Shown here piece by piece: positions 15,931 to 24,967 of a stretch of 37,537 nucleotides of DNA; positions within the stretch are counted from its first letter, which is position 1; each line of letters opens with the position of its first letter. The position numbers and the translations under genes were made by a program. The notes under the pieces are model-generated. The model worked only from the letters and a program-made list of their open reading frames with translations. It searched no databases and was not told where the DNA came from. Source of the stretch: Bacillus pseudomycoides. Its GTDB lineage: Bacteria > Bacillota > Bacilli > Bacillales > Bacillaceae_G. The stretch is from positions 1 to 37,537 of the forward strand of contig NZ_NVOY01000046.1 of NCBI RefSeq assembly GCF_002551005.1, written 5' to 3'.

Positions 15931-17374
15931 TTCCGAGTCCCATATCATCGGCTAGCAACGCACCAAATCCAAGCTCTCGTAAATAGAGGAGCCACTCGAC
16001 TCCTTGTTGCTGGTATGGTCGTAACGTTGCTTGTAAGGAAGGTGGTACTTGTATAGATGGAATTTCTCCGATGTGCAGCAATCTGTCGAACAGCTTGTCA
16101 TAATAATCATCGAGTTCGATTTCCATATCTGCAAATGGATTTTCTTCTTCAATTATTTCTGTTTCTGCTCCGCGAAGTAAACGCTGCTGCACGACGTCTT
16201 TCATTTCAAGTCCGTATTTGTCTGCTTTCTTCATCAGTTTCTTCACTTCTTCGATAAAGGCAGGGTCAAGTCTCATCCATTGTCCATTTATATGGATAAG
16301 GCGTCTGTTTTGTTCAATGAGCGCGAGAAATTCCTTCTCTGATAAATGGATGCCGTTTGTAGAAATACGCCAGTCAAAATCTACGAGCGTATTCATGCCA
16401 AAGAATGCCTGTCCTGCTTTTGCATTATGTTTTACTTGGACGCGCAGCTTTGGTTTATTTGCTTTCAAGTTTTGCCACCATGATGGCAGTAAAATATCAA
16501 TACCAGCTGCTAGCAATTCATTGCTGGCTTCTGTTAAAAAGCGCCATGCTTCCGTTTCGTATAATTCACTTCGAAATAGATCATCTTCCATTAACCAAGG
16601 TACGAGTTTGCCGAAACCTTCTTGCATTTCTGTAATACGTGCTTCATGGTTTAACCATCTTTTTGGCAGGGACTCAGTACCTGTATATACGTATATTCGA
16701 TGAGCGCCGCGCTTTGGTGTTAATATTGTTTCGAGCTGCCACGTTTCGAAATCATTCTCCGGTTCTTGGAGGCGGAGTCCAACTGCAAATGGTAGGTCAT
16801 CTTCGATATAGCCGATTTTACGCAGCCAATCGTTTTCATGAATAGCTGTTTCGAGCTGTCTTTTTGTAAAGTCATAATGCTCATATAAGCGCTTTGCACC
16901 TTCCCATGCTGTGCCAGAACGAGTCTGATGGTGCAATGTTTCATTAATGGCTTCTGAAAACAGTGTTTGCACTGTTTCATCTATTCCTTCTTCATGAGCA
17001 ATTTTCCAGGAAGGATATTGATGCCATTGCTTTATATCAGGAAGGAAGTCTCCTGTTGTGTAAGCTTCCCACATTTTTTTTGCCATTGGCGCGAGTTCGC
17101 TAATCGCTGCACTTGTTTGTAGTTTTGTAAATGAATTTACCGGCTTTTTGGCGATATATTCAAATGCTTGAGTAGCGTTTAAAATGATACCGCTCCGCTG
17201 TTCATACGTTCCTTCTTGCAGAAGTGTTCCATAGAAAGAAGAGGAGTGCCATGTGAACGCATGTTGTTTCCAACTGCTTAAAGGCAAACTGTTCCCTGTT
17301 TCATCCTCTGCCCAAAGAAACCAGTTTTGTTTCATTCGTTCGAGCCGAATGGTAATGTCAATTTGTGTTGTCAT
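15931..17374 (-). CDS. ywqA: SNF2-type helicase, exon 1 (N-terminal part up to Walker A)
   Basis: It encodes the first 481 residues of the SNF2 protein: the N-terminal bacterial SNF2 domain, then the start of the helicase core (LRPYQQQGVEWLLYLRELGFGALLADDMGLG in pieces, near 448-480). If the intron is not removed, translation runs ten residues into it and stops, giving a 491-residue protein without ATPase activity. ATG 17374 overlaps the end of the SWIM-domain gene by 17 nt. B. subtilis has the same neighbour pair (ywqB-ywqA). Confidence 0.9.
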
Positions 17375-18977
17375 GGATCAACTTCCCTTTCCGCAGTTCT
17401 TCTTGTAATGCTCGCAGTCGTGAGTGAGAGGAGGCAATGATCATAATGAAAGACTCCCATTCATCTACCCGTTTGAGCTTTTTATAAAGTGTTCTTAGTT
17501 TTTTTAAGTAGCGAACAGCTCTGCGGTACGATTTGCGATTCTTTTCTTCAATAGCTTGCACTGCAGCATAATGATAGAGCGGAAGAGCAGCTTCCGGCGC
17601 TTCTTTTTCAACTTCTTTTAATGATTCTTTTAGCAATTCAATGGCTTCAAATCCATACAGTAAATGAAGCTCTGTCCATGTGTGATATTGCTTTTTGGTA
17701 AGTACATATTGCTCATAGCTGGTGAAGCTATGTGGTAATAATTCTTGAAGAATCATCTCATAGCCAGCTTGTTCGTTCGTATGCGTTGCATATGTTTCAT
17801 ACATCGCCATAAATAAGCGGACAACATCTTTCACAAAGTAGGAATCGTGCTCGGTCGTTATCGTTTCTTTCACTCGCTTGTAAGTGAAGGACAGCCACCC
17901 TTTTGCTCGCTCCCACTGCATGGAACTCAATAAATCTTCAAGCCAATCAAAGTAAAGGCCAACAACTTGTGGTGGCTGCGCTCTTAGTACATCCATTGCT
18001 TCTTTATCTTTTCGCTGTAGAAAGAGAAGATGAGCGGATGCAAGTGCTTTTGATAAAGGATGCATCTTTGTTTCAATCCGCTGCTGTTCTTCTTGTATCC
18101 AATCTGGTTCTACGAACAGCTCTCCCCATAGGTAGCGATAAATAAAAAATCGCTCCTGTGTATAAGAAGGGGCCGAGAAGAAGATCGTATGTAGCATTTC
18201 AGCGATGTGCTGTAGAAACGGTTGAAGTACATCTTGAAATGGTTCGGCTTTCAAATCCTGTACAATGCTTTCTATTTTATTAACAAAGAGCCTTACAATA
18301 TTGAGTGGTTGATGATAAGAATAGAGTTTATCGGCTTCAAATGTTTCAATTTCTTTCAGTAGCTTCTGAAAAGAAAAGAGTGCTGCACTTAGTTTAAATA
18401 ATTCGTGAACCGTAACAATGCGCGGTGCTTTTCGTTCAATTTTCATATAGAACTCTGTGAAAATGTTCATCAGAAAATACATTTGTTTGTATGAAAGGCG
18501 TGCGTGTTCTTTAGCAAATGCATCGTACTCAGATTCGAAGTACGGAAGCCAGCTTTCATAATCTGTATCGTTAAAATCGGTCATTTGCAGCATTTGCCGT
18601 GCTGTGCGAATGGGCGGGAGCGCCGGTTTCGTTTTCTTCTTAAATAAAGTTAGGATGTCTCCTACTTGTCCAAAGCTTGAAGCTGCATATAGTAATACGG
18701 CGAGCATATGCTCACATTGCGTTGGTGAAAAGCAATCACAGTAACTTTCGGACACGTTGCGAATCGGAATATTAACACTATAAATATTTCCGTCATGTTC
18801 GATTGTTCCTGATAATGTATATCCATCGAAATCAACGTTATACACGAGGCCACTCCGATAGAGCTGAAGTGCATTTGATACTTGTTCTTTGTCAGCCGGT
18901 TGCTGTGGATCGAGTCCTTTCAAAAACTCATTGGCAATTTCCATAATTTCATCTTTCGTAATTGAATGTTGCAGCAT
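17358..18977 (-). CDS. ywqB: SWIM zinc-finger protein
   Basis: The 539-residue protein has a SWIM zinc finger CDCFSPTQCEH (CxCx5CxH) at about residues 82-92, then a long alpha-helical region. SWIM domains bind DNA or protein, and in bacteria such genes sit before SNF2 helicases, as here with a 17-nt overlap; a joint complex is inferred. GGAGG precedes ATG 18977. The length equals that expected for YwqB. No frame disruption is seen. Confidence 0.88.
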   Translation of the reverse strand: MLQHSITKDEIMEIANEFLKGLDPQQPADKEQVSNALQLYRSGLVYNVDFDGYTLSGTIEHDGNIYSVNIPIRNVSESYCDCFSPTQCEHMLAVLLYAASSFGQVGDILTLFKKKTKPALPPIRTARQMLQMTDFNDTDYESWLPYFESEYDAFAKEHARLSYKQMYFLMNIFTEFYMKIERKAPRIVTVHELFKLSAALFSFQKLLKEIETFEADKLYSYHQPLNIVRLFVNKIESIVQDLKAEPFQDVLQPFLQHIAEMLHTIFFSAPSYTQERFFIYRYLWGELFVEPDWIQEEQQRIETKMHPLSKALASAHLLFLQRKDKEAMDVLRAQPPQVVGLYFDWLEDLLSSMQWERAKGWLSFTYKRVKETITTEHDSYFVKDVVRLFMAMYETYATHTNEQAGYEMILQELLPHSFTSYEQYVLTKKQYHTWTELHLLYGFEAIELLKESLKEVEKEAPEAALPLYHYAAVQAIEEKNRKSYRRAVRYLKKLRTLYKKLKRVDEWESFIMIIASSHSRLRALQEELRKGKLIHDNTN

Positions 18978-19027
18978 AATGTTCCTCCGCGCAAAAGATT
19001 TCCTTCTTTTCTATTATAAGGTGAAAC

Positions 19028-19105
19028 TTCCCTCAGTGGGGGGTTTGTTCATTTCCCACTGAGGGTTAGCCCACCCAATCGGGCTCCTATGGGCAGTTAT
19101 CTCCT
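19028..19105. repeat. hairpin-containing intergenic repeat
   Basis: CCCTCAGTGGG pairs with CCCACTGAGGG around a 14-nt loop, followed by CCCACCCAATCGGGC and a short ATGGGCAGTTATCTCC tail. The hairpin plus tail resembles a repeat I remember from many B. cereus group intergenic regions; I see only one copy here. It lies in the leader of ywqB. Confidence 0.45.
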
Positions 19106-19128
19106 AATTTTTTCTCTTTCATTCAACT

Positions 19129-19164
19129 AAAAAGACTATCTCTCCTAGGAAGAGGTAGTCTTTT
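19129..19164 (-). terminator. terminator of the 19145-19459 gene
   Basis: On the minus strand AAAAGACTACCTC pairs with GAGATAGTCTTTTT around TTCCTAGGA. The stop codon of the gene lies in the loop. Confidence 0.85.
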
Positions 19165-19459
19165 GCTGTAATATGCTTTGTACATAAGGATCTTGCAAAA
19201 TCATTTCGATTAAAGGAATCGTTTCATTTTTGAAGTGGAGTCCTGTATCGATTGGAAATGGTTTTTGGCTGCCAGGCTTGATACCGTACTGTATGATTTT
19301 GTATTCTACGTCCTCGCCGTGCTGTAAGATGATGAGTCTATAACGGTTATCGTCATGCTCTAATGAAAAATCAATTGCAGTTGCATCGTAAGTAACTGCA
19401 TCTTTATATATGTACGGAGTTGGCGTACCAATCCAGTCAACGTTTGCATTTATATCCAT
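19145..19459 (-). CDS. conserved hypothetical protein
   Basis: I do not recognise this 104-residue protein. It is soluble-looking and beta-rich in the first two thirds (TYDATAIDFSLEHDDNRYRLIIL, in pieces 24-46; DVEYKIIQYGI 50-60) with a helix at the end (80-98). There is no signal peptide or cysteine. AAAGGAGG stands ahead of ATG 19459 and its own terminator overlaps the stop, so it is a real single-gene unit. Confidence 0.75.
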   Translation of the reverse strand: MDINANVDWIGTPTPYIYKDAVTYDATAIDFSLEHDDNRYRLIILQHGEDVEYKIIQYGIKPGSQKPFPIDTGLHFKNETIPLIEMILQDPYVQSILQQKTTSS

Positions 19460-19495
19460 ATGAATGCCTCCTTTCTTCTATTATAAGAAAAATAA

Positions 19496-19533
19496 GAGCC
19501 AGCTCTCAACTGATGAGAGCTGGCTCGCTTTTT
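19496..19533. terminator. bidirectional terminator
   Basis: GAGCCAGCTCTCA (19496-19508) pairs perfectly with TGAGAGCTGGCTC (19514-19526), with T-rich tracts on both sides. It closes the 3D-domain gene (minus strand). Confidence 0.9.
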
Positions 19534-19549
19534 TTAGCAACAATAGTAA

Positions 19550-20398
19550 TTAGTCTATAATTTTCACTTTTACAGTTTTACGTCCCCAGTTGTTTGCAGA
19601 GCTGTCAGAGCCTACTAAGACGTCGATACGATTTCCTTTAATTGCACCGCCAGTATCACCAGCAATTGCTTCGCCGTATCCTTCTACCCAAATTTTTGAA
19701 CCAAGTGGAATGACTTTCGGGTCAACAGCAACCATTTTCATATTTGGATTTGCAGTTAGGTCATGCCCCATTGCAGTTAATACACGACCGCCATGTGTGC
19801 CGCCATTTTCGCTTGGATGAGCTGTGTAAGCAGTTGCTACAACTGTTAATTCACGGCCCTCAGCTGGCGCAGCTTTTGTTTCTGTAGCAGTCTGCGTTTC
19901 TTGAGCTTGAGCTGGCTGAGCTTTTGCCGGCGCAGGTGCTTGTTCCTGTGCTGTTACGACAGGTGCATTACCTGTTAAGAAAGGAACATTTACATAAGCT
20001 GTTTTTCCGTTATATTCAACTTGTAACCAGTCGTTTTGAACTTGATGTGTTGTTTCAATCACATCATCTTTCTTTAATGTGCCCAAAATTTCTGAGTTTG
20101 TGTTTGCATCAGCGCGTACGTTTAATACGTTTGCTGTTACATAATAGATGTTTTTCGTAAATTCTGAGCTTACGAATGCTTCCTTACCATTTAGGTTAAC
20201 CTTTAGCCAACCGTTTTCTGTATTTTTAACATCTAATTTATGACCATCTAATACTTTTCCTACAACTTTTGATTCGATAGTTGGGTTTTCTCGTACGTTT
20301 AATACGTCTGTTTTAACAACTGTTTCTGCTTGTGCAGAAGAAGTGAAAATCCCAAGACCAAAAACTGCTACTGTTGCTATACCAAGTAACTTTTTCAT
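19550..20398 (-). CDS. secreted SH3b-SH3b-3D cell-wall protein (EntA/YocH type)
   Basis: This exported protein of 282 residues probably cleaves or binds peptidoglycan. It has a signal peptide ending AQA (24), two bacterial SH3 domains (about 26-84 and 88-143; NVRENPTIESKVVG and NVRADANTNSEILG), an Ala/Gln/Thr-rich linker (about 145-180) and a C-terminal 3D domain (about 184-282) with its three aspartates in AVDPKVIPLG, AGDTGG and IDVLVGSD. The layout is that of the B. cereus proteins called enterotoxins EntA, EntB and EntC, which are wall enzymes rather than proven toxins. TTGGAGG precedes ATG 20398, and TGCTATAAT (20442-20434) is the likely -10. Confidence 0.88.
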   Translation of the reverse strand: MKKLLGIATVAVFGLGIFTSSAQAETVVKTDVLNVRENPTIESKVVGKVLDGHKLDVKNTENGWLKVNLNGKEAFVSSEFTKNIYYVTANVLNVRADANTNSEILGTLKKDDVIETTHQVQNDWLQVEYNGKTAYVNVPFLTGNAPVVTAQEQAPAPAKAQPAQAQETQTATETKAAPAEGRELTVVATAYTAHPSENGGTHGGRVLTAMGHDLTANPNMKMVAVDPKVIPLGSKIWVEGYGEAIAGDTGGAIKGNRIDVLVGSDSSANNWGRKTVKVKIID

Positions 20399-20439
20399 GT
20401 AATAGCCTCCAATGCTTTTGTTTTCGTGACCTCATTATA

Positions 20440-20879
20440 GCAACAGATTTTTGAGGAAAATGGGAAAACACACAATTACAAACCTTTCGTAACAGTTCAT
20501 TAATACTTTGTAATATAAAAAGAAGTATAAAGAAAACGCTTTTTTCTTATGGTTTAAAGGATTCTATTACATATTTAAAGATTGAAGAGCGGAAATAAGA
20601 TATTGCAAAGCAATTAATCGTATTTCACTCATATTACAAAGCTATTATAGAAGTGTTGCATAAATAGAGGATTTTATTAATTCACAAATAATATAGTTAT
20701 GAAAATATAATTAATTTGTGTTATTTTTCACAAATTATAGCTCGATTTTAGGAAAAAACATCATGTAATTGTTACAAAAAAAGAAGGTGTCATAGAACAA
20801 ATTGGGCCTGTTTCATGTCTGTAATAGTACGTGAATGAGATGATTATGGGACTTGATTCGTAACAGTTCTTTCTATATA
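20440..20879. other. AT-rich intergenic stretch
   Basis: About 440 bp upstream of the 3D-domain gene promoter. A run AAGAAAACGCTTTTTTCTT near 20540 is weakly cre-like. I see no coding frame with a ribosome site. Confidence 0.5.
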
Positions 20880-20990
20880 TAAGTTAAAAAACGACATAAA
20901 AAGGGGAGGGTGGGAGCATCTGACCATGCATAGCAGCGACTTAAGTGTCGAAAATTTAAAGTGGCTATAGATACATATCTTTGTAAAATA
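20880..20990 (+). repeat. bcr1-like repeat, copy B
   Basis: The order AAAAACGACATAAAAA, GGGGAGGGTGGGAGCATC, TGACCATGCATAGCAGCGAC and AAAATTTAAAGTGGCTAT matches copies A, C and D. Its palindromic middle (GCATCTGACCATGC) and AT-rich ends suggest a folded RNA. Confidence 0.65.
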
Positions 20991-21096
20991 CTGTTTATGA
21001 TCGCCGGTGAGAAGGCAGATAGAACGAATTAGAAGCATTGTTGGGCATGGGATATTTAATTTTGCATGATATTTACAAAAAAGTGTCGAAAATGTG

Positions 21097-21125
21097 TTGT
21101 CACATCTTTCTATATGTGCTATATT
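21097..21125 (+). promoter_or_regulatory. sigma-A promoter of the 44-aa gene
   Basis: TTGTCA (21097-21102), a 17-bp spacer and TATATT (21120-21125), with TG-like bases before the -10. Confidence 0.7.
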
Positions 21126-21186
21126 ATTTCCTGTAAGCGATTTCAATTAAAGTTTCATGGCAATCAAGGGGAGGACATCAAGAATA

Positions 21187-21321
21187 ATGAAACGTTACGA
21201 ACGAAAGTGGAAACATATTTGTTTAAAGCGTGCTACACAACGAGCGGTACATGAAAACGCAGAGCAGAAAATAGAGAAAACTACAGAGGAGCGAGAAAAG
21301 CAACTTGTCTCGCAAAAGTAG
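21187..21321 (+). CDS. small highly charged protein (44 aa), candidate
   Basis: ATG 21187 opens a 44-codon frame ending in TAG at 21321. The product is rich in Lys, Arg and Glu (KRYERKWKH near the start, EKTTEEREKQ near the end), has one Cys, and looks helical and soluble. A clear promoter lies 60 bp upstream and GGGGAGG stands 12 nt before the ATG, a little far. A strong terminator follows at 21433. I do not recognise it. A transcript from promoter to terminator is well supported; whether the peptide or the RNA is the product is open. Confidence 0.5.
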   Translation: MKRYERKWKHICLKRATQRAVHENAEQKIEKTTEEREKQLVSQK

Positions 21322-21432
21322 TATCCACTTTTTTTCGTATATATAATAAGAAAGTATTACGTTCATTGGGGGATGGGCGTGAAGTAACTTTCAACTAAGG
21401 GGTATTAGTTCGATATATAAGTTTTACGGCTA

Positions 21433-21477
21433 AAACAAGCGCAGAGCATACGGAAGCTCTGCGCTTGTTTTTTTCTT
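21433..21477 (+). terminator. terminator of the small-gene transcript
   Basis: AAACAAGCGCAGAGC (21433-21447) pairs perfectly with GCTCTGCGCTTGTTT (21456-21470), followed by more T. Confidence 0.92.
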
Positions 21478-21512
21478 ATTGTGTTTAGATCAGAACTAAG
21501 TGTAAATAAAAA

Positions 21513-21547
21513 ATCCATCTTAAGTGAAAAATGAACTTAAGATGGAT
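21513..21547 (-). terminator. terminator of nupC
   Basis: On the minus strand ATCCATCTTAAGT pairs perfectly with ACTTAAGATGGAT, followed by TTTTTTATTT. Confidence 0.9.
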
Positions 21548-21559
21548 GTTGTTTATTCA

Positions 21560-22768
21560 TTAAAACATCATGCCTGCTACAGCAGCGTTTAAGAAGTTCG
21601 CTAATGTACCTGCAATTACCGCTTTAATTCCCAATTGCGCGATTTGTTGACGGCGTGAAGGAGCAAGTGTACCCGTTACACCTAATTGAATCGCAATAGA
21701 TGAGAAGTTTGCGAATCCGCAAATTGCAAAGGCTAAAATAATGTTTGTTTTATCAGAAAGCTCTGCCATATGCTTAGCTAAGTTTCCGTATGCAACGAAT
21801 TCATTTACTGCAAGCTTTTGTCCGATATAACCAGCAGCTTGAATCGCTTCATGAGGCGAAACCCCAATTAGTATAGCGAATGGAGAAAGGAGGTAACCAA
21901 AAATTAAATCAAGACTTAATTTGATATGGAACCAAGAACCGACCCATCCTAGTAAACCGTTTAATACAGCAATTAACGCGATAAACGCCATAAGCATTGC
22001 TGCAACGTTAATAACAAGTTGCATCCCTTCAGATGCACCGCGTGCTGCTGCGTCAATAACGTTTGCATCTGTACGCTCTGTAGAAAGCTCTACATCGTTA
22101 TTTACTTCTTCTGTTTCAGGCATCATTAATTTTGCAATTAGTAAGCTTGAAGGTGCAGCCATAATAGCAGCTGCAAGTAAGTGTTCAAGTGGAATTCCCA
22201 TTGCCGCATAACCAACAAGTACAGAACCGGCAACAGATGTCATACCGCTAACCATAATAGTGAAGAATTCACTATTTGTTACGCGCTCTAAGTAAGGTTT
22301 AATTAAAATCGGTGCTTCCGATTGTCCTAAGAAAACAGTTGTAACAGCATTTAAGCTTTCTGTTTTTGAAGTTCCAAGAAGTTTGCTTAACCCGCCGCCA
22401 ATAATTGTAATAAACCATTGCATAATACCAAAATAATATAATACGGCTACGAGTGCACTAATAAATACAATTGGAAGTAATGCTTGAATAATAAAGACGA
22501 AGCCCCAAGGCCCTTTTGGGTTAGCTAAACCACCAACAACGAATCCAATTCCCTCATACGAGAAATTAATAAGAGTTTGTACGCCGTCAGCAGCATGTTT
22601 TAAAACTGCTTTTCCTGCATCCCATCTTAAGACGATAAAGGAGAAAGTAATTTGAAGTGCAAGCGCAATTGAAATTGTGCGCCAATTAATAGCTTTGCGA
22701 TTGGAAGACAGTAAAACTGCAATTACCAAAATTCCAAGCACGCCGCCAATTCCCCATAAAACATTCAT
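21560..22768 (-). CDS. nupC: NupC-type concentrative nucleoside transporter
   Basis: It is a cation-coupled nucleoside uptake protein of the CNT family in the cytoplasmic membrane. The 402-residue length, about ten hydrophobic helices, and CNT motifs are present: GQSEAP (the nucleoside-binding GQTEAP-type motif, about 149-154), the following SEFFTIMVSGM segment and the C-terminal FANFSS region. The ribosome site is GAGAGGGG before ATG 22768. It is a single gene closed by its own terminator. Specificity (pyrimidine or purine nucleosides) cannot be told. Confidence 0.92.
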   Translation of the reverse strand: MNVLWGIGGVLGILVIAVLLSSNRKAINWRTISIALALQITFSFIVLRWDAGKAVLKHAADGVQTLINFSYEGIGFVVGGLANPKGPWGFVFIIQALLPIVFISALVAVLYYFGIMQWFITIIGGGLSKLLGTSKTESLNAVTTVFLGQSEAPILIKPYLERVTNSEFFTIMVSGMTSVAGSVLVGYAAMGIPLEHLLAAAIMAAPSSLLIAKLMMPETEEVNNDVELSTERTDANVIDAAARGASEGMQLVINVAAMLMAFIALIAVLNGLLGWVGSWFHIKLSLDLIFGYLLSPFAILIGVSPHEAIQAAGYIGQKLAVNEFVAYGNLAKHMAELSDKTNIILAFAICGFANFSSIAIQLGVTGTLAPSRRQQIAQLGIKAVIAGTLANFLNAAVAGMMF

Positions 22769-22973
22769 GCTTGTAAATCCCCTCTCTTAATTGTCGAAAC
22801 ATTACAAATAGTATAACTGCTCTGTTTCTCTGAAAACATTATCTTATGTAACTTATCACACCAGACATCAGAGGTCAAACGTCTGCAAAAAAGTCAGAAT
22901 AGGAAAACAATAATTGGAATCAACACATATAAGATGAGCGATTGAGAAATGATATAAAGTCTAACATATACGT

Positions 22974-23035
22974 TGCCGCTGTGTAGAATAAAACATGACC
23001 AGCTGCTCTTGTCTATCTCAAAAGAAAAGGATTTT
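22974..23035 (-). repeat. degenerate partial bcr1-like repeat, copy E
   Basis: AACATGACCAGCTGCTCTTGTCTATCTCAAAAGAAAAGG (in parts) parallels the middle of copy C, AACATCTGCATGGCCAGTTGCTCCCGCCCACC, placing a worn second copy next to it in the same orientation. Confidence 0.45.
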
Positions 23036-23054
23036 ATATTAACTTTTCCATTTG

Positions 23055-23170
23055 CACTTATATATATACTTGATTTTGATTTTTTAACATCTGCATGGCC
23101 AGTTGCTCCCGCCCACCTAAAAAAAGAGGGTTTAAGTCGTATTTTTAATTTGTATTTATATATTTATGTA
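23055..23170 (-). repeat. bcr1-like repeat, copy C
   Basis: Read on the minus strand: AATACGACTTAAACCC, TTTAGGTGGGCGGGAGCAAC, TGGCCATGCAGATGTTAAA, AAATCAAAATCAAGTATATA. It has the same order of blocks as copies A, B and D. Confidence 0.65.
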
Positions 23171-23171
23171 A

Positions 23172-23205
23172 TAAAAGAGCCTTCTAGTAATCTAGAAGGC
23201 TCTGA
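23172..23205 (-). terminator. terminator of the NlpC/P60 gene
   Basis: AGAGCCTTCTAG (23176-23187) pairs perfectly with CTAGAAGGCTCT (23192-23203); on the minus strand TTTTATTAC follows. Confidence 0.9.
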
Positions 23206-23214
23206 AACTATGAA

Positions 23215-24756
23215 TTAATAAGGCTTAGAATATCCTAAGAAATGGCTGCTCCAATATGAGTTATTTAATGATGCTTCTTTAACTCCATTGTCCCCAGCTT
23301 GAATAAATCTGCCGCCACCAAGGTAAATACCGATATGAGATGGACCAGATTTATATGTGTTTTGGAAGTAAATCAAATCGCCTGGCTGTGGGTTAGATGT
23401 ATGTTGGAAGCTGCTCCAATATCCAGCTACGCTTTCACGACTGATTGAATAACCAAATTTTTTATATACGTGATAGATATAACCGCTGCAGTCAACACCG
23501 TTTGCAGAAGTGCCGCCCCATACATATGGAACACCTGCCATTGATTGTGCGTATGAAAGTAGTGATGAAGTATCACGAGAGTTATTGCTTGTATTGTTAT
23601 TGTTATTATTGTTGTTTTCAGCTGGTTTTTGAGCTGGCTTATTATTTTGTACACCGCTTACAGGTGTTTTAGATAAGAAGCGAGTTCCTACATAGCCAGT
23701 GCGGCCGTTATAGTTAACTTTGCTCCAACCAGATTCGTCTGCAAGTACTTGTACTTTTTGTCCTTGCGGTAAGGCACCGATTACACCGTAGTTTGTTCCA
23801 GCACCGCCACGTACATTTAGTGCACTTGCATTAACGTAATATTCTCCGCCGCCTTGAGCTGGAGTTTCGACTTTGTTATCATCGTCGTTATTGTTATTAT
23901 TGTTAGCCGGCGGATTAGTTGTAGTAGTGCCGCCTTTTACAAATTTCACAAATTCGCTGCTAACATAACCTGTATTTCCGTTATGCTTCACTTTGAACCA
24001 ACCATTTTCAGCGCCAATAACGTTTAATGTGTGGCCTTTTAATACACCGCCAATGATGCCGTGGTATGTAGCCGGGCCTGTACGAACACGTAAAGACGTA
24101 GCGTCTACAACATAAGTACCGCCTGTTTGAACTGTAACGTTGTTATTGTTGTTTTGTTGTTTGTTATCTTGTGCAACGTTTGTATCAGAACCGCCTTTTG
24201 TTACATAGTCTTTGCTAACATAAGCGTTTTGTCCACCGTAGCTAATTTTGAACCAATCTTGTACTTCACCAACGACTTGTACAACTTGTCCTTTATGTAC
24301 AGAGCCTAATTGTGTGTGTGATGTGCTTGGGCCTGTACGAACACGAAGGGAAGATACATTTACTGTATAATTTCCGCTTGCTGGTTGAACAGTTGAGTTG
24401 CCTTGTGATTGAGAACCACTGTTAGAAGTGCCCGTACTTACAAATTCGCCACTAACGTAGCCAACTTTTCCGTTATAGCTAATTTTGTACCAGCCGTTTT
24501 CTTGGCCAATTACGTTTAGTGTTTGTCCTTCATATACACGAGACGCAATGTCATTAGAGGTGCTAGGACCTGTACGAACGCGTAATACGTCTGCATTTAC
24601 TGTGTATTTTGTGTTGCTTTTTGGAGCTGCTTTAGCTGTTTGTGCTGCAGGCTGTTGTGCGGTTTGTCCAGGTGTTTCTGCCTGAACTGTGCCCATTGTC
24701 GGGGCTGCTGCACCTGCTACAGACACTGCTGCAAGACCAGCAAGATATTTTTTCAT
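23215..24756 (-). CDS. secreted SH3b(x4)-NlpC/P60 peptidoglycan endopeptidase
   Basis: This wall hydrolase cuts the stem peptide of peptidoglycan. Of 513 residues it has a signal peptide (about 1-27, after VQA), four SH3b domains (about 45-105, 122-180, 207-268 and 297-352; three share LRVRTGP), an Asn-rich linker (NNNNNNNN, about 372-385) and an NlpC/P60 domain (394-513) with catalytic C423 (DCSG), H474 (SHIG) and Q486 as likely third residue. It is of EntFM/CwlS type. ATG 24756 is followed by a typical signal sequence; an in-frame start at 24807 would put 17 residues before it. The TTGACA promoter is listed separately. Confidence 0.92.
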   Translation of the reverse strand: MKKYLAGLAAVSVAGAAAPTMGTVQAETPGQTAQQPAAQTAKAAPKSNTKYTVNADVLRVRTGPSTSNDIASRVYEGQTLNVIGQENGWYKISYNGKVGYVSGEFVSTGTSNSGSQSQGNSTVQPASGNYTVNVSSLRVRTGPSTSHTQLGSVHKGQVVQVVGEVQDWFKISYGGQNAYVSKDYVTKGGSDTNVAQDNKQQNNNNNVTVQTGGTYVVDATSLRVRTGPATYHGIIGGVLKGHTLNVIGAENGWFKVKHNGNTGYVSSEFVKFVKGGTTTTNPPANNNNNNDDDNKVETPAQGGGEYYVNASALNVRGGAGTNYGVIGALPQGQKVQVLADESGWSKVNYNGRTGYVGTRFLSKTPVSGVQNNKPAQKPAENNNNNNNNTSNNSRDTSSLLSYAQSMAGVPYVWGGTSANGVDCSGYIYHVYKKFGYSISRESVAGYWSSFQHTSNPQPGDLIYFQNTYKSGPSHIGIYLGGGRFIQAGDNGVKEASLNNSYWSSHFLGYSKPY

Positions 24757-24816
24757 AGTTTGTCGATTCCTTTCTGTCTGTATTTTAGGTGATGAAAAAA
24801 TTACCAACTAATAAAA

Positions 24817-24845
24817 ATTCTAAGATGGTTGTCGACTGATGTCAA
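24817..24845 (-). promoter_or_regulatory. sigma-A promoter of the NlpC/P60 gene
   Basis: On the minus strand TTGACA (24845-24840), 17-bp spacer, TAGAAT (24822-24817), about 60 nt before the start codon. Confidence 0.8.
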
Positions 24846-24878
24846 TGCTTATAGTGAAATCCATATATGACAAAAAGG

Positions 24879-24912
24879 TTAAAAAAAAAAGAAAGGTGCC
24901 AATTCGCACCTT
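24879..24912 (-). terminator. terminator of dat
   Basis: On the minus strand AAGGTGC pairs with GCACCTT around GAATTG, followed by TCTTTTTTTTTT. Confidence 0.88.
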
Positions 24913-24967
24913 ATTATGGAAATTATATCTATATATTCACAATAAATGGATATACTACCATTCATAT

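Noticed and set aside
20844-21146. 100-codon minus-strand frame over repeat copy B
   Set aside because: It covers a dispersed repeat and a promoter on the other strand, with no ribosome site.
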